This document shows positions 1 through 4,088 of a DNA stretch of 5,444 bases, piece by piece. This DNA is from Acidobacteriaceae bacterium (GTDB lineage Bacteria; Acidobacteriota; Terriglobia; Terriglobales; Acidobacteriaceae), in NCBI GenBank assembly GCA_030040395.1, contig JASHTU010000171.1, forward strand, positions 1 through 5,444, read 5' to 3'. The position numbers were made by a program, and so were the translations under genes. The stretch's first letter is position 1. Each line of letters begins with the position of its first letter. A model generated the notes under the pieces. It searched no databases and was not told the origin of the DNA. It saw nothing but the letters and a program-made list of their open reading frames with translations.

Positions 1-143
1 GTTAAGACCACCCGGTGCCCGCGCGCCCCCGCCGGCGCTTTATCGCTGGCCGCGTTCACCACCGTCAACACCCCCTCGAACGGCGCCCGGTTGGGGTGCC
101 CCTCGACGTGAGGAATCTTTACCGCCATCGCTTCTAATCGCAT
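1..143 (-). CDS. Probable phage prohead protease / capsid-maturation protein, N-terminal fragment
   Basis: This is the first 47 codons of a minus-strand gene that runs off the left edge. ATG at 143-141 is preceded by GGAG at 154-151 with a 7-nt spacer, a good ribosome binding site; an in-frame ATG at 128 is a weaker alternative. The protein begins MRLEAMAVKIPHVEG and continues with HPNRAPF, GVLTVVNAASD and ARGHRVVL. This pattern (a short preface, then a 'GVLTvv..AS..p..GARGHRVvlt' block) resembles the start of phage prohead-protease-like proteins next to portal genes, as I remember them. Such proteases cleave the scaffold and capsid precursor during head maturation. Position right after terminase and portal supports this. 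The catalytic Ser/His region lies outside the window, so the exact family is not proven; another small head protein is possible. Confidence 0.55.
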   Translation of the reverse strand, partial: MRLEAMAVKIPHVEGHPNRAPFEGVLTVVNAASDKAPAGARGHRVVL

Positions 144-160
144 CTGTTCGCTCCACTCGC

Positions 161-195
161 GAAGGGAACAAGGGAACAAGAGACCGAGGGAACGC
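161..195. repeat. Octamer-period repeat array, GGGAACAA type (arm A)
   Basis: Four 8-bp units stand head to tail on the plus strand: GGGAACAA (164-171), GGGAACAA (172-179), GAGACCGA (180-187) and GGGAACGC (188-195). It lies in the gap between the portal stop and the protease start, just upstream of the protease ribosome binding site. The same unit occurs in the opposite orientation at about 278-365, so the two arrays together can pair as an imperfect long inverted repeat. Confidence 0.8.
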
Positions 196-221
196 GAATG
201 CAGCCGGATCCGGAAACAACG

Positions 222-242
222 TGGAGCCTTGTTTTTGCTCCA
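222..242. repeat. Small inverted repeat in portal-protease gap
   Basis: TGGAGC (222-227) and GCTCCA (237-242) form a 6-bp stem with a 9-nt loop. A perfect 10-bp palindrome, CCGGATCCGG, lies next to it at 204-213. On the minus strand the hairpin is not followed by a clear T run, so I do not call it a terminator. It sits in the non-octamer centre between the two octamer arrays. Confidence 0.4.
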
Positions 243-277
243 TCTCCCACCAAACCGGCCTTTCGATTTCCATCACG

Positions 278-365
278 CTCTTCCGTTCCCTCAGCCCCGT
301 ATTCCCTTAGTCTCTGGTCCCTGTCTTCTCGTTCCCTTGTTCTCTTGTTCCCTCGTTCCCTGCTT
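278..365. repeat. Octamer-period repeat array, inverted copy (arm B), overlapping portal 3' end
   Basis: On the minus strand this reads as degenerate 8-bp units: GGGAACGA, GGGAACAA, GAGAACAA, GGGAACGA and GAAGACAG, fading into weaker units toward 278. It is the reverse complement of the array at 161-195, with about 130 bp between the strongest parts. Its right half is translated as the C-terminal end of the portal protein, and the portal TAA stop (309-307) lies within the array. Arrays of this kind look like host-chromosome repeats, not phage-encoded sequence. Confidence 0.75.
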
Positions 366-1590
366 CGAGCGGGCCCAGCCCCCGCATCGCTCGCACCTCA
401 TTCACCGTCAGCACGCCCGCCTGCAGCAACTGCACCTGCACCTGCAGCTCCGTCTGCTCGTCGCGCGCGCTCAATTCGTTGAAGACAAACTCGAACTCCG
501 GCCAGCCGATGCACTTCGCGAACAGGTCCCGCGTGATGTGGTTCGCGAGCAGCATCGCCAGCGGCGAAATGGCGCCGCGGAAGGCCTCGTCAGCCATCTC
601 CGAGGCCGTCGATTGATTGACATCCGCCTCCAGGCCCAACATCAGCGGCGGCAATCCGAAGGCGTTGGCAACCATCCGGATCAGGAACTCCTGCCAGGCC
701 AGGCGCAGGTCCGCATCCGTGCCCTGGGCAAAGCGCAGCACCTCCGGCTTCTGCTCGGTCGAGAGCAACGGCACTCGCCCCGTTCCTTCGATCTCGTCCT
801 GCCACCACCGGATCAGCCGGTCGTGCTGCGCCGGCGTGGCTTCATTCAGCCACAGCGCATACTGAGCCACGGAGTTCGCCGCCAGCTTACCCGCGAAACG
901 GTGCGCGCTCAGAAACTGGTTCACGGTCTCGAAGGCGACTTCCAGCGGTCCCAGGCCAAAGGGGGTAAAGCTGCGCGGGTTCATGCGGATATACATGAGC
1001 TGGTTGTCGCGGAGCTCCACCGCCGCCGATTCCAGTTGTCCCGGCATGGCCTGCGCATAGCGCGGCGCGTCCTCCTGTCCGTCCCACTTGGCGTTGATCC
1101 GGATCGAGGCTCCGTCCACCGGCCACAGCATCGCTGGCCGCTCCGGGTCGCCGGTCGGCTCCATCTCGATGGCCCCGAAGCCGCCGGTCAGCGCGTCCTC
1201 GATGGCCTGCTCGATCAGGGTGCGGAAGCTGTCCGCCGCATTGGGCTCCTCGAGCGTCCTGCGTAACGCGCGCAGCTTCCGCGCCAGAAAACTCACCTCC
1301 GCGGGCTCGATCCCGCGGCGCGTCCGCACCTGCCAATCCATTGCCGCAACGCGGTCCTTGATCACGTTGATGGCCCGGCGCACCAGGGGCGTCTCCGCAA
1401 ACCGGCGGAGGTTCACCGGCGTCGGTTTAGGCAGATGCCGCGCCGGAAACTGCACCGGACTCAAGATGGCGGGCAGCGCCAGCGTTTTGCGCTCCGCCTC
1501 CGCCTGCGCCGCAACTTCCATCGCCCCCATCGGCCCGCCACGGCCGGTCGCCTGGCGCCAGATCTCCCGCAACTGCTCTCCCACCTTCAC
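307..1590 (-). CDS. Phage portal protein (HK97-like Phage_portal family)
   Basis: The portal forms the dodecameric ring at the capsid vertex through which terminase pumps DNA and to which the tail attaches. I set the start at GTG 1590-1588 (427 aa), because AAGGAAG at 1603-1597 lies 6 nt upstream. The frame stays open to an ATG at 1695, but those extra 35 codons cover a terminator and two hairpins and give an unlikely Cys/Arg-rich sequence. Family features are a block starting TPVNLRRFAETPLVRRAIN at about residues 57-90, typical of the portal N-terminal domain, a central region beginning QLMYIRMNPRSFTPFG, and GLPPLMLGLEADVN at about 312-325, followed by an STASEMADEAF helix. The end is odd: after RGLGPLEA the last 17 residues (GNEGTREQGNEKTGTRD) are encoded by the octamer repeat. 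Order terminase, portal, protease is standard, except for the two-gene insertion upstream. Confidence 0.9.
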   Translation of the reverse strand: MKVGEQLREIWRQATGRGGPMGAMEVAAQAEAERKTLALPAILSPVQFPARHLPKPTPVNLRRFAETPLVRRAINVIKDRVAAMDWQVRTRRGIEPAEVSFLARKLRALRRTLEEPNAADSFRTLIEQAIEDALTGGFGAIEMEPTGDPERPAMLWPVDGASIRINAKWDGQEDAPRYAQAMPGQLESAAVELRDNQLMYIRMNPRSFTPFGLGPLEVAFETVNQFLSAHRFAGKLAANSVAQYALWLNEATPAQHDRLIRWWQDEIEGTGRVPLLSTEQKPEVLRFAQGTDADLRLAWQEFLIRMVANAFGLPPLMLGLEADVNQSTASEMADEAFRGAISPLAMLLANHITRDLFAKCIGWPEFEFVFNELSARDEQTELQVQVQLLQAGVLTVNEVRAMRGLGPLEAGNEGTREQGNEKTGTRD

Positions 1591-1596
1591 GCGCAC

Positions 1597-1603
1597 CTTC
1601 CTT
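1597..1603 (-). promoter_or_regulatory. Shine-Dalgarno of the portal gene (decides the start)
   Basis: AAGGAAG on the minus strand, 6 nt before GTG 1590. Two other in-frame GTG codons lie close by: 1596 (directly touching the site) and 1584 (12 nt away). Spacing favours 1590. This site is the reason for trimming the longer open frame. Confidence 0.65.
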
Positions 1604-1607
1604 AGCC

Positions 1608-1631
1608 CCGCGGACGAAGACCTGTCCGCGG
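1608..1631 (-). promoter_or_regulatory. GC-rich stem-loop in portal leader
   Basis: CCGCGGAC (1608-1615) and GTCCGCGG (1624-1631) form a perfect 8-bp stem with an 8-nt loop. On the minus strand it ends 4 nt before the portal ribosome binding site. No T run follows it, so it is not a terminator. It could affect translation or mRNA stability. A second stem, GGAAAC (1630-1635) with GTTTCC (1642-1647), overlaps it by two bases, so the two cannot both form fully. Confidence 0.5.
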
Positions 1632-1654
1632 AAACCCCGTTGTTTCCTCGCCTG

Positions 1655-1692
1655 AAAACAAAAAAGGCGCAGCCCTCAAATGGGCAACGCCT
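1655..1692 (-). terminator. Rho-independent terminator of the kinase-DUF3037 unit
   Basis: Read on the minus strand, AGGCG-TT-GCCC, a 6-nt loop, then GGGC-TG-CGCCT form a 9-bp stem (1682-1692 with 1665-1675) with one symmetric 2x2 internal loop. It is followed at once by a T-rich tract (TTTTT, G, TTTT; 1664-1655). This is a textbook intrinsic terminator pointing left. It lies about 240 nt past the DUF3037 stop and about 65 nt before the portal start, so it should end transcripts coming from the kinase-DUF3037 pair, or reduce read-through into the structural genes. Confidence 0.8.
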
Positions 1693-1709
1693 CATTCACT
1701 TCGTTTGTG

Positions 1710-1814
1710 AGCTCCCAGCTCTTAGCTCTTAGCTCCCAGTTATCAGCTCCTAGTCATCAGCTCCTGGCTGTTGGCGTTTCGCCATTAGCCACTAACTCGC
1801 CACTTTCTCACTAA
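1710..1814. repeat. Heptamer-period degenerate tandem array (AGCTCYY type), main copy
   Basis: About 15 units of 7 bp can be laid out in one unbroken register from 1710. The clearest are AGCTCCC (1710), AGCTCTT (1717 and 1724), AGCTCCC (1731), AGTTATC (1738), AGCTCCT (1745), AGTCATC (1752) and AGCTCCT (1759). Units become more diverged beyond 1766 but keep the 7-bp phase to about 1814. It lies just upstream of the terminator in the 3' region of the kinase-DUF3037 transcript. Shorter arrays of the same family occur at the other gaps of this window. Confidence 0.85.
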
Positions 1815-1890
1815 CCAAACTTATCCTACACCAAACACCCTAAATTACCGGCAAACTTTCGCAGATAATTTTTTCCGGCGCCTCACCACG

Positions 1891-1932
1891 AGTCGGAAGT
1901 CAGCAGCGAATAGCTTCCAGTTAGCAACTGCT
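1891..1932. repeat. Heptamer-period array at DUF3037 3' end
   Basis: Units of 7 bp on the plus strand: AGTCGGA (1891), AGTCAGC (1898), AGCGAAT (1905), AGCTTCC (1912), AGTTAGC (1919) and AACTGCT (1926). The array stops two bases short of the DUF3037 TAA stop (1936-1934), so it abuts the gene without entering it. Confidence 0.7.
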
Positions 1933-1933
1933 C

Positions 1934-2791
1934 TTACACCCGCAGCTCGCGCCTTGCTGTCTCCGCCACCCGGCCCAAGTCTGAAGTCGTCAGCACTCGG
2001 ATGGCATGTTCCTCCATCGTCTCTACGCCAAAGCGGTACATGGCTAGTCGCTCCGGCTCCTCCTCCGTAGCTCCGACACGCGCTGCCGGCTCGATCACCG
2101 CCGTTAACTCCAGCTCCGCGTCCTCCACGCGCTTTACGCCGGCCTGTAACGCCGCTCTTGAGAAGGCCAGCACCTTGGCCGCTTCCATGGCCGCGGCGAT
2201 TCCCGGATCGAGGCTCACGGCGTGAAACATGCGCACCACGCCGTTGGGCCGGTAGCCGGCGTCGATGCGCAGCGGGTCGCCGGGCCGGGTGTACTCCGCG
2301 GCCGCGATCCGCTTCCTCATCAAATCCCACACCCCGGCATGTTCGAACTCGGCGCGCATCTGGGCCTGAATGGCGGCGCGCCCGCTCAGTCGCGGAGCCC
2401 GCTGCCGCGGGGACGGTTCTACGTAGAGCCGCATCAACTCCTCCACTCCCGCGGGAAGGCTCTCCGCCAGATACGCCTTGGCTTCGGACATCTGTATATT
2501 GAGCGAGAGCGACTCCTCGAGAATCCGCATCAGTCCCCGCGGCTCGTCTGCCTCCGTTCCCCACTGCAGCCGGCGCCGCAACTCGCTCTCCATGCCTTCG
2601 AGCAGCCCGATGTCGGCGTCGGCGTCCAGGCAGCGCACTCGGCGCCAGTCGCGGGTGAAGCGCACCTCGGCGTGCGGGCTGCCCTGTTCGCGCAGGATCA
2701 CGCCGATGTGGACGTACTCGTTCCGCACCGCGTCCGGCACGTAACGGAGCAGTTGAAATTCGCACGCACGGCGATCGAGACGGGCGCTCAC
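1934..2791 (-). CDS. DUF3037 domain protein, partner of the HipA-like kinase
   Basis: This 285-aa protein matches my memory of the DUF3037 family (PF11236), whose biochemical role is not known. The diagnostic part is the N-terminal block CEFQLLRYVPDAVRNEYVHI followed by GVIL, at about residues 10-33. The rest is a mixed helical protein with no membrane segment or signal peptide, so it is probably cytoplasmic. The start is GTG 2791; it puts the family block at the usual distance from the N-terminus, but no good Shine-Dalgarno is visible because the upstream sequence is repeat-derived. As I recall, DUF3037 genes are often found directly beside HipA-like kinases, as here (the kinase ends 141 bp upstream on the same strand). 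A joint role, perhaps as modulator or antitoxin, is inference only. Transcripts should end at the terminator at 1692-1655. Confidence 0.8.
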   Translation of the reverse strand: MSARLDRRACEFQLLRYVPDAVRNEYVHIGVILREQGSPHAEVRFTRDWRRVRCLDADADIGLLEGMESELRRRLQWGTEADEPRGLMRILEESLSLNIQMSEAKAYLAESLPAGVEELMRLYVEPSPRQRAPRLSGRAAIQAQMRAEFEHAGVWDLMRKRIAAAEYTRPGDPLRIDAGYRPNGVVRMFHAVSLDPGIAAAMEAAKVLAFSRAALQAGVKRVEDAELELTAVIEPAARVGATEEEPERLAMYRFGVETMEEHAIRVLTTSDLGRVAETARRELRV

Positions 2792-2793
2792 CT

Positions 2794-2842
2794 CAGTATC
2801 AGCTTCTACCTTCTAACCACCGACTTCCAGCTCCACACCTGC
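2794..2842. repeat. Heptamer-period array between kinase and DUF3037 genes
   Basis: Seven-bp units on the plus strand: CAGTATC (2794), AGCTTCT (2801), ACCTTCT (2808), AACCACC (2815), GACTTCC (2822), AGCTCCA (2829) and CACCTGC (2836). It starts three bases from the DUF3037 GTG, so it supplies the entire ribosome-binding region of that gene. Confidence 0.65.
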
Positions 2843-2877
2843 CACCCGCGGCGGCGGCGAGTCGTTCCTCTCACTCC

Positions 2878-2889
2878 AGTTCCGGAACT
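2878..2889. promoter_or_regulatory. Perfect 12-bp palindrome, possible operator
   Basis: AGTTCCGGAACT is a perfect palindrome in the 141-bp gap between the kinase stop and the DUF3037 start. It could be a dimeric repressor site or a chance palindrome. No second copy is seen upstream of the kinase, which weakens an operator reading. Confidence 0.25.
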
Positions 2890-2932
2890 CCTCTGTCCCT
2901 CCGCCCGCACCAATGGCTCTAGCAGCTCGACC

Positions 2933-3805
2933 CTAATTCACCCTCCCCGCAATCGTACTTCCCCATCGCGTCCCCTTCCTAGCCTCCCCCTCCATTTCTT
3001 TTTCACCCCCGCCCCATTTGGGAAAAGGCCTCCGGTCCGATTTCCCGAAATCCTCGATCAGCTCCCGGATCCGGCTTCGCCGCGCCAGCAGTTTTTCCAC
3101 CAGCGCCTCCATTTCGCCAACGTCGCCGCCGTACCACTCCGGCGGGACCTCGTTGGCCGCCTCCCACACCGTTTCCGCCGCCATCGTCTCCATCCTCGTC
3201 AGCCACGGCTCGAAAGACTCCCAGCCTCCAATCTCCTGGTACACGTCGTTCCGGTAATAGACTCCGCGCAGCGGCGCGTCCTCGAATCTCCACTCCCCGG
3301 CGTGGAAACAATAGCCGAAATCGATGAAGAACGCCTTGTACCGCCGCTCCCGCTGCCGGCGCACGAACACCGCCTGCCTCCCGTTGGCGTTGGCTGTCCA
3401 TTTGTCGAGCGCCAGGATCCCGGCAAACTCGTTCAGATTCTTCACCTCGAAAAGCTGTTCCTCCGGCAAATAGTCCACCACCTGGCCCGGCATCAGCCCG
3501 CCCGCGAAGCGCGACCCGAACTGCAATCCCGCCCGGCAGCGCTCGCAACTTCGCCCCAGGTCGATCTGGAGCTCGGGAGTATTCTCAATCAGCCAGCTCG
3601 AAACCTCCACCAGCCCGGCATCGGGCGTGGTCAAGCCAGCCGCCGCCGCCAACCGCGAGGCCAGCAGCTCGTTGGCCAGCACCCGCGTATGCTGCGGATT
3701 GTTTTGGAACTTCACCACATAGATGTTCCCGTCCGCGCCCAGCATCAGTTGCCCCTGCGCGCCGCCCCGCATCCGCCGGATCTGCTGCACCGCCAGAACC
3801 GCCAC
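2933..3805 (-). CDS. HipA-like protein kinase (HipA_2-type family)
   Basis: This 290-aa cytoplasmic protein matches my memory of the short, stand-alone HipA-like kinases. It opens with QIRRMRGGAQ (residues 8-17), a nucleotide-binding segment. The likely ATP-anchoring lysine is K32 in YVVKFQNNPQH, with E46 in the following helix. The catalytic loop is LDKWTANANGRQ: D134 as probable base and N139, in the D-x4-N spacing of HipA. The metal-binding aspartate is D162 in FFIDFGYCF. All core kinase residues are present, so it is probably active; the substrate is unknown (E. coli HipA phosphorylates glutamyl-tRNA synthetase). It lacks the HipA N-terminal subdomain that contacts HipB, and no HipB-like helix-turn-helix gene is nearby. 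GTG 3805 fits the family N-terminus, but no clear ribosome binding site precedes it; ATG 3772 is the alternative and would cut the first motif. A CxxC pair lies at 87-90. The last 25 or so residues look like a non-conserved extension. Confidence 0.85.
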   Translation of the reverse strand: MAVLAVQQIRRMRGGAQGQLMLGADGNIYVVKFQNNPQHTRVLANELLASRLAAAAGLTTPDAGLVEVSSWLIENTPELQIDLGRSCERCRAGLQFGSRFAGGLMPGQVVDYLPEEQLFEVKNLNEFAGILALDKWTANANGRQAVFVRRQRERRYKAFFIDFGYCFHAGEWRFEDAPLRGVYYRNDVYQEIGGWESFEPWLTRMETMAAETVWEAANEVPPEWYGGDVGEMEALVEKLLARRSRIRELIEDFGKSDRRPFPKWGGGEKEMEGEARKGTRWGSTIAGRVN

Positions 3806-3823
3806 AGCCCACAGCTTAACGCA

Positions 3824-3839
3824 GGCGGCCGAGGCCGCC
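3824..3839. repeat. GC-rich inverted repeat upstream of kinase start
   Basis: GGCGGCC (3824-3830) and GGCCGCC (3833-3839) are complementary; allowing for a loop, 5 bp can form. It lies about 18 nt upstream of the kinase GTG in the mRNA leader and could hinder ribosome access. Short GC hairpins are common in GC-rich DNA, so significance is low. Confidence 0.35.
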
Positions 3840-3845
3840 GTTTCA

Positions 3846-3866
3846 AGCCTCTAGCTTCCAGCTTCG
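3846..3866. repeat. Short heptamer-period array upstream of kinase
   Basis: Three adjoining 7-bp units on the plus strand: AGCCTCT (3846), AGCTTCC (3853) and AGCTTCG (3860). They have the same unit and orientation as the arrays at 1710, 1891 and 2794. Confidence 0.55.
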
Positions 3867-3949
3867 CCGCTGCAGTTCGGAGCAGCCGCGCCGTCTCCCA
3901 TCCTTCGGAAGAACCCGCCTTCGCGCCCATCGGCGTAAAAAGCGCTGGA

Positions 3950-4058
3950 GCGGTTCTCCAATTGGTGTAGAGCAGAGCCTCGAACCCGGAGTGGCGTTTT
4001 TCTCAAGAAAACGCCACCTGGCACGCCGCTCAAAATTCCACGGGGATTGGAGAACCGC
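3950..4058. repeat. Nested inverted repeat between terminase and kinase genes
   Basis: The outer arms GCGGTTCTCCAAT (3950-3962) and ATTGGAGAACCGC (4046-4058) are perfectly complementary over 13 bp. Inside them lies a perfect 10-bp hairpin, GTGGCGTTTT (3991-4000) with AAAACGCCAC (4008-4017), and a weaker pairing GAGC (3970-3973) with GCTC (4028-4031). The whole element is 109 bp. On the minus strand it begins 8 nt past the terminase stop. No T run follows, so it is not a classic terminator. It could be a structured RNA or 3' processing signal, a small non-autonomous mobile element, or a recombination scar. I see no clear target-site duplication. Confidence 0.65.
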
Positions 4059-4060
4059 CG

Positions 4061-4088
4061 TAGAAGCTAGGAGCTACCAGCCAGAAGC
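4061..4088. repeat. Heptamer-period array overlapping terminase 3' end (opposite orientation)
   Basis: On the plus strand the units are TAGAAGC (4061), TAGGAGC (4068), TACCAGC (4075) and CAGAAGC (4082); read on the minus strand they become the same AGCTCCT and AGCTTCT units seen elsewhere. The terminase stop TAG (4069-4067) and its last few codons lie inside the array. Orientation is opposite to the arrays at 3846, 2794, 1891 and 1710. Confidence 0.65.

Larger units (their letters stand above)
1591..1933. other. Gene-free gap between DUF3037 gene and portal
   Basis: This 343-bp stretch holds no convincing gene. Reading in the direction of transcription it contains a heptamer-period tail beside the DUF3037 stop (1891-1932), an AT-richer stretch at about 1815-1880 in which I see nothing specific, a longer heptamer array (1710-1814), an intrinsic terminator (1655-1692), two hairpins (1630-1647 and 1608-1631) and the portal ribosome binding site (1597-1603). 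I could not find a clear -35/-10 promoter pair between terminator and portal start, so how the portal is transcribed remains open; read-through from upstream is possible. Confidence 0.7.

Noticed and set aside
40..276. 78-codon minus-strand open frame across the portal-protease gap
   Set aside because: It overlaps the protease start in another frame, runs through the octamer repeat and has no ribosome binding site or recognisable domain. The protease frame starting at 143 has a good ribosome binding site and family-like sequence.
161..365. CRISPR array
   Set aside because: The units are only 8 bp, contiguous and degenerate, with no spacers. The 7-bp arrays fail for the same reason.
1591..1695. 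Portal N-terminal extension to the ATG at 1695
   Set aside because: The added 35 residues would be encoded by an intrinsic terminator loop and two hairpins, are Cys/Arg-rich and unlike portal proteins; a Shine-Dalgarno with correct spacing supports GTG 1590.
1845..2765. 306-codon minus-strand frame overlapping DUF3037
   Set aside because: Arg/Gly/Ala-rich frame-shifted shadow of the DUF3037 gene with no recognisable domain.
2222..3970. Long plus-strand open frame of 582 codons
   Set aside because: It is antisense to the kinase and DUF3037 genes, both of which have clear family motifs. Its Pro/Arg/His-rich composition is typical of antisense frames in GC-rich DNA.
3991..4017. Intrinsic terminator of the terminase gene
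   Set aside because: The 10-bp hairpin is strong, but no T run follows on either strand; the A/T runs are inside the stem.
3745..4033. Small minus-strand frames (60-61 codons) upstream of the kinase
   Set aside because: They cross the nested inverted repeat and the kinase start, lack ribosome binding sites and show no recognisable family; I treat the stretch as non-coding.
3950..4058. tRNA-like appearance (CAATTGGTGTAGAGC on plus; GGGTTCGAGG and ACACCA on minus)
   Set aside because: The D-arm-like and T-arm-like pieces are on opposite strands, no T-arm sits next to the 3' acceptor side in either reading and no 7-bp acceptor matches with a proper anticodon arm. Not a tRNA, and no attachment-site claim is made from it.
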